From an uncultured Bacteroidales bacterium (GTDB lineage Bacteria; Bacteroidota; Bacteroidia; Bacteroidales; Paludibacteraceae): 64,000 nucleotides of DNA. Position numbers and translations under genes: made by a program. Positions 40,001 to 47,902 of this stretch are shown here, one piece after another. The notes beneath the pieces were generated by a model. The model did no database searches. It was not told the DNA's origin and was given only the letters and a program-made list of their open reading frames with translations. The stretch spans positions 1-64,000 of the forward strand of contig ONEG01000019.1 in assembly GCA_900316845.1 (NCBI GenBank), written 5' to 3'. Numbering within the stretch: the first letter of the stretch is position 1; each line of letters begins with the position of its first letter.

Positions 40001-42701
40001 AGGAAATGGAGATTTTACATTATCCGCAGCCGGATCAAGAACATATACTGCAACAGTAACCCTTTCTGCCAATACGACTTATCGTATGGAGTTGCAAGGT
40101 TACAATAACACCTACTATAAAAACAGCGGTACTATGATTTCCACTAATTGTAGCGGTTGGTCTTATGTTGACCGACAAGCAACTGTGGGTCACATCACAA
40201 CAACAGCCGGTGGAGAATATACATTTACGCTAAACTGTGCTGACAAATTATATCTGACAGCAGACTACCCGCTTGCAGTAGGTGACTATCGAATAGTATA
40301 TCAGGGGAAAGTAAAAGACGGTGGCAGCGTAACCTCTCACCCCTCACAAGTCATCCGCCAACTCGCAGGAGGCGCAACCGAGCGTAAAGATACCGTTGGT
40401 TTCTACGTTACCGGAGATTGGTCTCTCAAGTTGCAGAAATGCTCATCGATTGACCCAGAAATCACTTGGGTTGATGCATGTGGCTCTCCAACGATTAGTA
40501 AAAACACTTTGGGACTGGATGGCAAAACGGGCGTTTATACTTTCCCGCTGACACTTACCAGCACCGGCGGAAGTTGCGATCAGATTACAGTAGGCACTCC
40601 TATTCCTTACACCGGCAATTACTATATCCGTACCGATGTTGCCGACGGAGGATGGGAAGCCTATAAGAGAGCCTCGGATAACAGGATGATCTTCTCCGAG
40701 TACGCAAGAGACCATTCGGGCTACGACTATTATCACTGCCATTGGACGCCGACCAACACAAATGTCAAGTTCACCATTGCAAACGACTACAGCGCATGTA
40801 TCACCGAGACTTTCGAGAATGATAGTCCGTATGTGACGGAGTATGGCAAACTGCCGTATCAGGCGTCCGTACGGTTTATGTACAACAGCGCCACCAACTC
40901 TATCGGGCGCGCCTATCTGAACGGTTCATCCGAAGAGGGGGTAAATACCTTCTTGTGGCTTCAGGGTGCCACAGCGGGTGGCAGCGAGCCGAAGATTTTC
41001 AAAGGAAACGGCTCTGCGCTGACGAATGATACCATCAAGATGCAGGATAAAAACAACTGGATTTACCAACTGGACATTAAGGCGAACGAGAAAGCCAGAG
41101 TAAAACTGATCTCCAACTACCATTTCAATGGTTATGACCATCTCCAGTATTTCAAAGGAACTGACGCGGTTTGGAGCGATGCCTCTACGGCAGAAATATT
41201 AGGCGGTAATTATTCTTTGCATCCAGAGGTCAAGCACGATTTGCGTATCATCTATGATTTCAAGACCAATCGTCTGCTCTCCGCATGGCTGGTTCCAGAG
41301 ACAGGAACTGTCGCAAGCGCAGCTATCAATACGGATGTCATGATTCTGAAACAAAACCAGAACGATGCTCGCCAGATCACATTCGCCGGAAGCTCTGACG
41401 AATTGACCGAGGTTGATACCGTATATACAGCTATTCAATTAGACAAGGATTTCCTGACCGGTAATGTGGCAAGCGTATATGAGAAGCAATTCTATTGGGT
41501 TTCCTTCCCTTACCGCGTCAAGCTGAACGATGTATTCGGCAGCATAGGCAACTATGGAGCAGATTGGATCATGCAGCGCTATAACGGCAAGAAACGTGCC
41601 GCCAATGGTTTCTGGATTGATAGCGAGCCTAACTGGGAGTTCATGGATCGTAGCGAAACACTCAATCCTTATGAAGGATATATACTCACGCTGGATCTGG
41701 GTGAGTTTACTTCCGGTTCGCTAAAATGGAACAATAATGTGACGTACCTTACCCTCTATTTCCCGTCAGACGGAAAGGTCGGAAATATTAAGCAAACGAG
41801 TGTAAGCGTCAAATATACGGATCAAAGCGACTACGTATGTACTATTACACGCGATAACCGAAATATCAAGGACAGTTACTGGCGTTGTATCGGCTCGCCG
41901 AGTTTTGCAACGAGCACCAAAACCGGATGGAATACGCACGATGGTTCAGATGAACAATGGACAACAGCTAACCTTCCGTTCCTCTACGAATGGAACAAGA
42001 CTACCAATGTATTGTCTCCTATCACCACCGACGGATACACCTTCAAGCCTCTCACCGGATACATGGTGCAATACAGCGGCGAGTCCATCGAATGGACCAA
42101 TGTAGTAACGCCATCGGTTAGCGCTCCGAAACGCCAGAATTCAGCAGCCACCGACCTTACCTACAAGCTCCAACTCGTACGAGGCGAAGAAGAGGTGGAT
42201 CATACCTTTGTGCGCTTCTCGGATGATGAGAACATCACAGCTGCGTTTGAGTTCAACCAGGATCTGTGCAAGGAATACAAATCGGGCGGAAATATATACA
42301 CTATTACCTCCGATGCCATTCAGGTAGCCGGAAACAGTCTGCCGCTCTCGACGACCCAGACAACGGTAGTACCGGTAGGCGTATCGATCAAGAGCGCAGG
42401 CGATTACACCTTCGCTATCCCGGAGGGTACGGAGGGTATCGGCGTCACGCTCGTGGATAACGAGACAGGCGTACGGACATCCCTCAGCGCGCTGGACTAC
42501 ACCGTCACGCTCCAACCGGGCGACTACACCGGACGCTTCGTCCTGGAGATCTCGCCTATTCAGAATACGCCGACGGGATTGGAGGAGCCTATCTCCGACT
42601 CCTCCCTGAAGGGAAGAGCACAAAAAGTGATGATCGACGGCATTCTCTATATCGTCAAGGACGGTAAGATGTACGACGCCCGCGGCGCTCGCGTGCAATA
42701 A
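37056..42701 (+). CDS. Giant secreted surface protein with InlB B-repeats
   Basis: This 1881-aa protein has a signal peptide reaching to GQAWA near residue 50; Met7 (37074) is an alternative start. Residues about 291-545 hold Listeria-Bacteroides (Flg_new/InlB B) repeats, with signatures such as LPTRAGYDFQGYFTE and ATGYTFSGWNTAADG. A related repeat domain follows at about 751-830 (ITATPEPGFRFKQWNVGG). The remainder is large beta-rich modules. It ends with the tail AQKVMIDGILYIVKDGKMYD also seen in the proteins at 7078 and 11047. Likely an exported adhesin-like protein. The leader peptide includes an 11-bp DNA array. Confidence 0.85.
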   Translation: MKNNIPMKNTFSKATAHLRLKVSTITAQLRSIYGISILIFAFLTLGVGQAWADGTGQTLNYPYFYYYNDNSWSDVQAIVGRGWNNWNYSKVYPMGKSDNVEKLYFAELGDNWPNEYNQIAVLTGASSWGGEGNNIEARWGWATAHSDNVIWNYDMSYHKTYYWAGKGASSIATSVQTYTTTLNIKVKESGADSYSNGSTSDKPASTIKITGTYADGAGTWGTKRSDASWSSGSSCSYNTVISGKVTPSYSSKNDDWQFDGWYVGSTRQSTKASYDFYQYAATTIEARFTRIKYAVNFDQQSGSDGTTSIKATYGSAMPSITLPTRAGYDFQGYFTETGGAGTKYYNADGTSAKNSDLNTKAGTTLYAYWTPHVYSITLDKNEGDNHGSATITYLTTGFDTHSAPTKAGWSVEGYYTNDATPVKIADSNGNLLANKTGYTNSSSQWTKTSDATLYAHWKQTYSVTYYPNFPEGATTSGAAPTDATDYNFGASATVLGVNTMTATGYTFSGWNTAADGRGTDYAADASITMNANYTLFAQWTENRTSVTLAASPSGKGSFTIGGSPATSTTAGVETKPTVTAVPITGYFLTGTIWSKSNNNISLSADNTASTTITGCGTASTSSTLTATFTEKYLLCGSVNADGNPAGGMRGWATSGDNNAYSSVTYDGNTITIVANLTNAGTQYKCQIRDVQNSAWKGQTGTGSMSSGDQWTWDGTNDVYFTTTVAGSYTFTIDISGSSPSVRITYPGEPEHSATLSVNGHGSVSPSAGNITLRPVTTTTITATPEPGFRFKQWNVGGVSCSSTTSATATFTASAAGGTIEAEFTNDEVIYFDAGNIENEWGDEVYVTFLQYNFHWNDGDGKDGALIVENWVDNALHSVRMTRIPNTRIFYLDYSGLSGHDQVTQYVLFTSKSIPSEIYRLYEMAAVTRGDYSKTTNNMCVAENFREKDKNKTGYYCGYWMNYNDTKAGINLKIYDGSGDITSGNGDFTLSAAGSRTYTATVTLSANTTYRMELQGYNNTYYKNSGTMISTNCSGWSYVDRQATVGHITTTAGGEYTFTLNCADKLYLTADYPLAVGDYRIVYQGKVKDGGSVTSHPSQVIRQLAGGATERKDTVGFYVTGDWSLKLQKCSSIDPEITWVDACGSPTISKNTLGLDGKTGVYTFPLTLTSTGGSCDQITVGTPIPYTGNYYIRTDVADGGWEAYKRASDNRMIFSEYARDHSGYDYYHCHWTPTNTNVKFTIANDYSACITETFENDSPYVTEYGKLPYQASVRFMYNSATNSIGRAYLNGSSEEGVNTFLWLQGATAGGSEPKIFKGNGSALTNDTIKMQDKNNWIYQLDIKANEKARVKLISNYHFNGYDHLQYFKGTDAVWSDASTAEILGGNYSLHPEVKHDLRIIYDFKTNRLLSAWLVPETGTVASAAINTDVMILKQNQNDARQITFAGSSDELTEVDTVYTAIQLDKDFLTGNVASVYEKQFYWVSFPYRVKLNDVFGSIGNYGADWIMQRYNGKKRAANGFWIDSEPNWEFMDRSETLNPYEGYILTLDLGEFTSGSLKWNNNVTYLTLYFPSDGKVGNIKQTSVSVKYTDQSDYVCTITRDNRNIKDSYWRCIGSPSFATSTKTGWNTHDGSDEQWTTANLPFLYEWNKTTNVLSPITTDGYTFKPLTGYMVQYSGESIEWTNVVTPSVSAPKRQNSAATDLTYKLQLVRGEEEVDHTFVRFSDDENITAAFEFNQDLCKEYKSGGNIYTITSDAIQVAGNSLPLSTTQTTVVPVGVSIKSAGDYTFAIPEGTEGIGVTLVDNETGVRTSLSALDYTVTLQPGDYTGRFVLEISPIQNTPTGLEEPISDSSLKGRAQKVMIDGILYIVKDGKMYDARGARVQ
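37104..37158. repeat. Five 11-bp units inside the signal-peptide region
   Basis: CATTTACGGCT, CAAAGTAAGTA, CAATTACGGCA, CAATTACGGTC, CATTTACGGGA in exact 11-bp register, translated as residues about 17-34. Confidence 0.8.
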
Positions 42702-42729
42702 TGAGTTAAGGAATTAACAAATTAACACA

Positions 42730-42766
42730 AAAAAATCGGCATACCTCTTGCGTATGTCGATTTTTT
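42730..42766. terminator. Terminator overlapping the next promoter
   Basis: AAAAAATCGGCATAC (42730-42744) pairs with GTATGTCGATTTTTT (42752-42766), one mismatch. The loop contains the TTG of the following promoter's -33 element. Confidence 0.85.
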
Positions 42767-42778
42767 GTTGTACCTTTG
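42748..42778 (+). promoter_or_regulatory. Promoter of the AAA ATPase gene
   Basis: TTG (42748-42750), 20 bp, TACCTTTG (42771-42778). The leader contains an exact duplication of ACGACTTTTTTCGTA at about 42793-42823. Confidence 0.75.
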
Positions 42779-42835
42779 CAGCGAATTTCGATTACGACTT
42801 TTTTCGTAACGACTTTTTTCGTAATAGTGCATTAT

Positions 42836-43897
42836 ATGGAAAATCCGTTTAAATTTGGGTCCATAGTAGAGAATGAATTCTTTACAGACCGCGTGAAAGA
42901 GGTAGCGTACATCCGCCAGTTTATAGAGAGTAGAAACCACCTCGTATTGATCAGTCCTCGCCGCTTCGGGAAGAGCAGCGTGGTATTAAAAGCGGTCAAA
43001 CAAGCGGAACGGCAGTACATAAATCTCAATTTGCAGGAAGTCACATCCGTTGCCGATTTTGCGGCTAAGTTGCTCCGCGAGGTGTACCGCATTCATCCGA
43101 TGGAGAAACTCCGCCAATGGATACTCCGGTTCCGCGTTATTCCGACTATCAGCACGAATCAGCTCACAGGCGCAATCGAGATCGGGTTCCAACCTACTCA
43201 AGACCAGCGGGTTTTATTGGAAGATGTATTAGCATTGATTGAGAATATGCATACTGAACAGGACAGGCTGGTCGTTATTTTGGATGAATTCCAAGAGATT
43301 TTGGAGATTTCCCCTGCCTTAGACAAACAACTAAGGGCTATCATGCAACAGCAGCGACATATCAATTATATCCTCTTGGGAAGTCAAGAGAGTATGATGA
43401 CCGATATTTTTGAGAACGTCAAATCCCCCTTCTATCATTTTGGCGAATTGATGCGGCTGCAAAAATTGCCGAGGGCTGAATTTGACGAATACCTCCGGAC
43501 GCGTTTTGAGCCTGTTTTTAAGAACAAAGCAGCCGAACTATCCCGCCAAGTATTGGATTACACGGATTGTCATCCCTACTATTCGCAACAATTAGCTTTC
43601 CATATGTGGCAAATAGGAGTACTGCAACCCGAGGAGGAAAATGTATATGAGGCAGCCGTGCAGCAGATTGTCCTCACTCATAATCTGGATTATGAGCGGA
43701 TATGGATGAATTTTAAGCGAACCAGCAAATGGTTACTTCTGCGTTTAGCGAAGGGAAACTCGTTCCAAACAGGCGAATATCGCACCAGCACGCTTTATAG
43801 CTCCCTCAAACGGCTACAGCAAATGGGATACGTGATCTATACCGACCATTATGAGATAGAAGATCCGTTCTTCTGCGAATGGTTGCGCAAGATGTAG
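42836..43897 (+). CDS. AAA ATPase of the archaeal-type/NTPase family
   Basis: This 353-aa P-loop ATPase has MENPFKFGSIVENEFFTDR at the N-terminus, Walker A in SPRRFGKSS, Walker B-like LVVILDEFQEI and sensor-like ILLGSQESMM, followed by a C-terminal winged-helix-like region (YRTSTLYSSLKRLQQMGYV). Proteins of this family are common in Bacteroidota and archaea, and their role is poorly defined. The longer frame would start before the transcription start, so MENPFKF is chosen. Confidence 0.85.
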   Translation: MENPFKFGSIVENEFFTDRVKEVAYIRQFIESRNHLVLISPRRFGKSSVVLKAVKQAERQYINLNLQEVTSVADFAAKLLREVYRIHPMEKLRQWILRFRVIPTISTNQLTGAIEIGFQPTQDQRVLLEDVLALIENMHTEQDRLVVILDEFQEILEISPALDKQLRAIMQQQRHINYILLGSQESMMTDIFENVKSPFYHFGELMRLQKLPRAEFDEYLRTRFEPVFKNKAAELSRQVLDYTDCHPYYSQQLAFHMWQIGVLQPEEENVYEAAVQQIVLTHNLDYERIWMNFKRTSKWLLLRLAKGNSFQTGEYRTSTLYSSLKRLQQMGYVIYTDHYEIEDPFFCEWLRKM

Positions 43898-43911
43898 TTC
43901 TTTTCAAAAAA

Positions 43912-44021
43912 AATGGTCAAAACCGGACCAAAATCGGACCCGAACGGGACAGTGACGTCCGTAATGGTCGCGGGATGGTCGCGGGAATGAGCCGTAAATG
44001 AGTCAAAAATGAGTCAAAAAT
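43912..44021. repeat. Ten 11-bp degenerate units after the AAA ATPase gene
   Basis: GTCGCGGGATG, GTCGCGGGAAT, GAGTCAAAAAT (twice) and related units keep an 11-bp register over 110 bp, running into the terminator. Confidence 0.78.
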
Positions 44022-44044
44022 GAGCCCTTCGGGGCTCTTTTTTT
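44022..44044 (+). terminator. Terminator of the AAA ATPase gene
   Basis: GAGCCC-TTCG-GGGCTC followed by a T-run. Confidence 0.9.
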
Positions 44045-44047
44045 GTG

Positions 44048-44077
44048 GCTTTCGACTTTCTACTTTCGACTTTTGGC
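44048..44077. repeat. 7-bp array (CTTTCGA type) upstream of panD
   Basis: CTTTCGA, CTTTCTA, CTTTCGA, CTTTTGG. The reverse complement matches the 7-bp array inside the S41 protease gene at 55153. Confidence 0.65.
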
Positions 44078-44096
44078 TAAAAATCATTGATTTTTC

Positions 44097-44127
44097 TTGC
44101 GTAATTCGAAAAAAAGCAGTACCTTTG
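44097..44127 (+). promoter_or_regulatory. panD promoter
   Basis: TTGC (44097-44100), 19 bp, TACCTTTG (44120-44127). Confidence 0.78.
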
Positions 44128-44146
44128 CGGCGTAATTTGGAGTATT

Positions 44147-44488
44147 ATGTATTTGAGCATACTAAAATCTAAGATCCACCGCGTTCAGGTGACGGAGGCG
44201 AACCTCGAGTATGTAGGTTCGATCACGATCGACGAAGCGCTCATGGAGGCGGCGAACATCTATGCGGGAGAGAAAGTGCAAGTAGTGGATAACACGAACG
44301 GCGCCCGGCTGGAGACCTACGTCATCGCGGGTCGCCGGGGTTCGGGATGTATCTGCATGAATGGCGCCGCGGCGCATCTGATCCACGTGGGCGACACGGT
44401 GATCATCATGGCGTACGCCCTCATGACGCCGGAGGAGGCGAAGGCCTTCAAGCCCGCTATCGTCTTCCCGGAGAATAATCGGATTTAG
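44147..44488 (+). CDS. panD: Aspartate 1-decarboxylase precursor
   Basis: This 113-aa pyruvoyl enzyme converts L-aspartate to beta-alanine for pantothenate and CoA synthesis. Self-cleavage occurs at G24-S25 in [10 protein letters not shown]9 in ILKSKIHR and the [15 protein letters not shown] segment are also conserved. Length is typical. It has its own promoter and no panB or panC neighbours. Confidence 0.96.
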   Translation: MYLSILKSKIHRVQVTEANLEYVGSITIDEALMEAANIYAGEKVQVVDNTNGARLETYVIAGRRGSGCICMNGAAAHLIHVGDTVIIMAYALMTPEEAKAFKPAIVFPENNRI

Positions 44489-44494
44489 TGGGAG

Positions 44495-45012
44495 TAAATC
44501 GAAAATGCGCAGTCATTTTGGCCTACGCGACTCTTGCTCGCCACAATACTAGCGTGACTCGCAGTAATACTGCTCGATGACGCTTCGTATTGCGCTACGC
44601 AACTCCCCACTGCATGCCTGCATGCATCGGGGACCCCGATAATTAGGGCGCGCTCACAAGCGAGCTTGCAGCGCCCCCTAACTACCAAATCCGCCGTTGA
44701 GACCCTTGATAGGGCTCAACAATGACTGCATCCGAAAAAAAGAAAATAAGCTCCCTCCGGCTCCCCCTCCTTGAGGAGAGAGAGAATGGGTAGAGATAAG
44801 ATAACCCAAGTATAAATAGGTTGAAATAGGACGAGAACTATTTTTGGAATTTTGTAAGCGTAAGCGCATTTTTGGAAGGCGGTAGGGCGGCACTATCGAG
44901 TGCCGGACAAAGGCTAAACGGACAAAGGCGGGCGTTGGGCTCGCACAAAAGAACGAATTTGGGCGATTAGACTAAGGCGCATTGAGCGCCGAACCGCCGC
45001 ATTTTCGATTTA
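44495..45012. repeat. 518-bp gene-free stretch bounded by 15-bp inverted repeats
   Basis: TAAATCGAAAATGCG (44495-44509) and CGCATTTTCGATTTA (44998-45012) are exact reverse complements near the edges of the panD-tgt gap. Inside are a diverged R-element core (44546-44600), GC-rich hairpins around 44630-44680 and G/A-rich DNA. I see no gene and no target-site duplication. A decayed MITE is one reading; a non-coding RNA is another. Confidence 0.5.
44546..44600. repeat. Diverged R-element core, not next to an RNA gene
   Basis: GCGTGACTCGCAGTAATACT, then GCTCGATGACGCTTCGTATT, resembles the first half of the R elements at 3353, 5841 and 6359 in the same orientation, but the second hairpin is missing and no tRNA adjoins. 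Confidence 0.6.
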
Positions 45013-45024
45013 ATAAAAGAAATT

Positions 45025-46158
45025 ATGGCATTTTTTGAGTTACATAGCGAGGCGAAGGCGGTTGGTGCGCGGGCAGGAGTGATCCATACGGATCACGGCG
45101 ATATACTCACCCCTATCTTCATGCCCGTCGGTACCGTCGGCACCGTCAAAGGCGTGCAGCGAAAGGAGCTGGAGAACGATATCAAAGCCCAGATCATCTT
45201 AGGCAACACCTACCATCTCTTCCTTCGTCCGGGCACCGAGATCCTGCATAAGGCCGGCGGTCTGCACCGTTTTGAAGGCTGGACGCGACCGATCCTGACG
45301 GACAGCGGCGGGTTTCAGGTGTTCTCCTTAAGCGACATCCGCAAGATGACGGAAGAGGGTGTACGCTTCTCGTCCCATATCGACGGTCGCAAGCTGCTCT
45401 TCACGCCGGAGTCCGTGATGGATATCGAGCGGGAGATAGGTGCGGACATCATGATGGCTTTTGACGAGTGCTGCCCGGGTACGGCAGATAAGAAATACGC
45501 CAAGGACTCGATGGACCGCACGCACCGTTGGCTCGACCGCTGTATAGCCCGTTTCGACGGCACGGACGACCTCTACGGATACAAACAACACCTCTTCCCT
45601 ATCGTACAGGGCTGCACTTATACGGACCTGCGTCAGGAGGCTTCGAAACGGCTTCGTGACCTCGACCGCGACGGCTACGCCATCGGCGGTCTGGCAGTAG
45701 GCGAACCGACGGAGGTAATGTATGAGATGATCGAGGTCTGCAACGATATCCTGCCTCAAGACAAACCCCGTTACCTCATGGGCGTCGGTACGCCGTGGAA
45801 CATCCTCGAAGCCATCGAGCGCGGCATCGATATGTTCGATTGCGTGATGCCTACCCGCAACGGGCGCAACGGCATGATCTTCACCTGGAACGGCGTCATG
45901 AACCTGCGTAACAAGAAATGGGAGGACGACTTCACCGAACTCGACCCCTGCGGCACCTCGTACGTCGATCATGCCTACACCCGCGCGTATGCAAGACATC
46001 TTATTCACGCGCAGGAGATGTTGGGTCTGGAGGTCCTCTCGATCCATAACTTAGCGTTCTACCTGGACCTCGTGACGCAGGCCCGGCAACATATCCTGGC
46101 AGGCGATTTCAGCAGCTGGAAGGCCAGCGTGATGCCGAACCTCATGCAGCGGATGTAA
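45025..46158 (+). CDS. tgt: tRNA-guanine transglycosylase
   Basis: This 377-aa enzyme inserts the queuosine precursor preQ1 at position 34 of GUN-anticodon tRNAs. Landmarks are ILGNTYHLFLRPG, the nucleophile region LTDSGGFQVFSL, GGLAVGEP, and ERGIDMFDCVMPTRNGRNG. The late Cys residues of the usual zinc site (CxCxxC) are not evident: the region reads ELDPCGTSYVDHAYTRAYAR, with only one Cys plus a His, so zinc binding may be altered. It is followed by lptF/G after a spacer made of 8-bp repeats. Confidence 0.93.
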   Translation: MAFFELHSEAKAVGARAGVIHTDHGDILTPIFMPVGTVGTVKGVQRKELENDIKAQIILGNTYHLFLRPGTEILHKAGGLHRFEGWTRPILTDSGGFQVFSLSDIRKMTEEGVRFSSHIDGRKLLFTPESVMDIEREIGADIMMAFDECCPGTADKKYAKDSMDRTHRWLDRCIARFDGTDDLYGYKQHLFPIVQGCTYTDLRQEASKRLRDLDRDGYAIGGLAVGEPTEVMYEMIEVCNDILPQDKPRYLMGVGTPWNILEAIERGIDMFDCVMPTRNGRNGMIFTWNGVMNLRNKKWEDDFTELDPCGTSYVDHAYTRAYARHLIHAQEMLGLEVLSIHNLAFYLDLVTQARQHILAGDFSSWKASVMPNLMQRM

Positions 46159-46163
46159 TAAGA

Positions 46164-46201
46164 GATACCGAGATACCGATATATCGAAATATCGAGATAC
46201 C
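46164..46201. repeat. 8-bp CGA-phased array (family C) in the tgt-lpt spacer
   Basis: CGAGATAC, CGATATAT, CGAAATAT, CGAGATAC, CGA: exact 8-bp register up to the next start codon. Confidence 0.9.
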
Positions 46202-46203
46202 GA

Positions 46204-47277
46204 ATGAAGAGACTTGATTGGTACATAGTTAAGAAATTTCTCGGGACGTTCTTTTTCTCGATCGTGCTGATCTTGTCCATCGCCATCGTCTTTGACTTGA
46301 CGGAGAAGATGGACGATTTCTTCGAGGAACAAGTGCCCCTCCGGGAGATCATCCTCGACTACTACATCCCCTTCATCCCCTACTACATGAACATGTTCAG
46401 CTCGCTGTTCATCTTCATTTCCGTCATTTATTTCACCTCGAAGATGGCGGGCAACTCGGAGATCATCGCGATGCATGCCGCGGGGATGAGTTACCACCGT
46501 CTGATGGTTCCTTACGCCTTCTCGGCGACGCTTCTTTTTGCGCTGAGCGTGATCTTGGGAGGATGGGTCATACCCCGAAGCAGCGAACGAATGCTGCATT
46601 TCACGGACAAGTACATTGAGCATTTCACCACCGAGAACGCGCGCAACGTGCAACTGGAGGTGGAGCCCGGCACGATCCTCTATATCGAGTCTTTCAGAAA
46701 GTACAACAACATGGGCTACCGCTGCTCCATCGAGCAGTTTGACGGCAAGACGCTGATGTCCCGTACGACGGCGGACAGGATCTACTACGACTCCCTGGAA
46801 AACTGGCACTTGGAGAACTATACCGAACGCACCTTCACAGGCATGCGCGAGTCTCTGGAATGCGGTGAGCGGAAGGATATCACGTTGCCGATCATTCCGG
46901 ATGAGCTGTTCATCACAGCCCAGCAGGCGCAACAGATGACCACGCCGGAGCTGCGCCACTATATGGAGCGGCAGCGGCAACGCGGATCGGGCAACGTGAA
47001 GGCTTTTGAGGTGGAGTACCATAAGCGCTGGGCGTCGCCTTTAGGAGCGTTCATCATGACCCTTTTGGGCGTAACGATGTCGAGCCGGAAGGTCCGCGGA
47101 GGAATGGGAAAGAACCTCGGTATAGGCGTTATCCTAACCGCGGCGTATATCCTTTTCTCCACCGTCAGCACCACTTTCTCGGTCAATAATGTCATGTCCC
47201 CGTTCATGGCGGCGTGGCTGCCGAACTTCGTGTTCCTCGCCATCTCCATCCCGCTTTATAGACGGGCATGCCAATAA
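46204..47277 (+). CDS. LptF/LptG-family permease of the LPS exporter
   Basis: This 357-aa inner-membrane protein matches YjgP/YjgQ (LptF/LptG), which with LptB extracts LPS from the inner membrane. Helices cluster at the N-terminus (DWYIVKKFLGTFFFSIVLIL; SSLFIFISVIYFTSKM) and C-terminus, with a periplasmic beta-jellyroll between (about 130-250). Which of F or G it is cannot be decided. A terminator follows. Confidence 0.9.
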   Translation: MKRLDWYIVKKFLGTFFFSIVLILSIAIVFDLTEKMDDFFEEQVPLREIILDYYIPFIPYYMNMFSSLFIFISVIYFTSKMAGNSEIIAMHAAGMSYHRLMVPYAFSATLLFALSVILGGWVIPRSSERMLHFTDKYIEHFTTENARNVQLEVEPGTILYIESFRKYNNMGYRCSIEQFDGKTLMSRTTADRIYYDSLENWHLENYTERTFTGMRESLECGERKDITLPIIPDELFITAQQAQQMTTPELRHYMERQRQRGSGNVKAFEVEYHKRWASPLGAFIMTLLGVTMSSRKVRGGMGKNLGIGVILTAAYILFSTVSTTFSVNNVMSPFMAAWLPNFVFLAISIPLYRRACQ

Positions 47278-47278
47278 A

Positions 47279-47312
47279 AAAAAGAGGCCCTTGCGGGTCT
47301 CTTCTTTTTTTA
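47279..47312. terminator. Bidirectional terminator after lptF/G
   Basis: AAAAGAGGCCC and GGGTCTCTTCTTTT form a stem around TTGC with A- and T-runs on each side. It separates two convergent genes. Confidence 0.88.
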
Positions 47313-47630
47313 ACGGAGCTCAATTCTCCGGGTTACTGTTTCGCCGTTCACTTTGGCGTAGAGGCGGTAGGTACCGCGCTCCAGGGGGAATTCCGCGAAT
47401 TTTCCTTTTTCCTTCTGGAGCAACTTGCCTTGCATCGAGTAGATGCGGGCTTCCTCCATTTGAGTGGACGCTACTACAAGCGTGTTTTCGCGGAAGCGAA
47501 CTGTAAATTTATCGTTGGTGTTTTGGGCGGCATTGGTTAAGGTCACTCCTGCTACCAACGATACGATGGTTAACAGACTAAATAATACCTTTTTCTTAGC
47601 ACTAAAGGCACGATTAACTTCGTTTTTCAT
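47310..47630 (-). CDS. Small secreted protein resembling a free-standing T9SS sorting domain
   Basis: This 106-aa protein has an N-terminal signal peptide (KVLFSLLTIVSLVAGVTLTNA). The mature part is essentially one beta-sandwich with ARIYSMQGKLLQ, then PLERGTYRLYAKVNGE, then TRRIEL, the strand order of type-A C-terminal sorting domains of the type 9 secretion system. No cargo domain is attached. It might be a very short cargo or an independent module. The assignment is by pattern only. Confidence 0.7.
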   Translation of the reverse strand: MKNEVNRAFSAKKKVLFSLLTIVSLVAGVTLTNAAQNTNDKFTVRFRENTLVVASTQMEEARIYSMQGKLLQKEKGKFAEFPLERGTYRLYAKVNGETVTRRIELR

Positions 47631-47727
47631 TTTTGTACCTTTCTTTAAAAGATCGTTTTTCCGGATTAACGCATCCGCTTGCGGGGCTTTCGGCAGGTAT
47701 AAAAACCCTCGTTTCCGAAATCCGGTG

Positions 47728-47759
47728 CAAAATTACTGCCTTTTTTTTGACCCACCAAA
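47728..47759 (-). promoter_or_regulatory. Promoter of the small sorting-domain-like protein
   Basis: Minus strand TTTG (47759-47756), 20 bp, TAATTTTG (47735-47728). The rest of the 347-bp gap holds the typA promoter and, near 47830-47850, two GACAATTT motifs, one within the palindrome TGACAATTTGTCA. Confidence 0.72.
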
Positions 47760-47902
47760 TATTTTGAACAAAAAGTGATAAATTTCTTCAAAATGTGTAG
47801 TCAATTTGACAATTTATTACTAAACACCAAAATGTACTGACAATTTGTCAACTCGGTTTTACAAATTCCACTTTGCAAAATAAAAAAAAAATCCGCGCGC
47901 GC

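Noticed and set aside
44147..45024. RNase P RNA, SRP RNA or 6S RNA in the panD-tgt gap
   Set aside because: The conserved sequence signatures of RNase P and SRP RNAs are not present, and I could not build a convincing fold for any known RNA.
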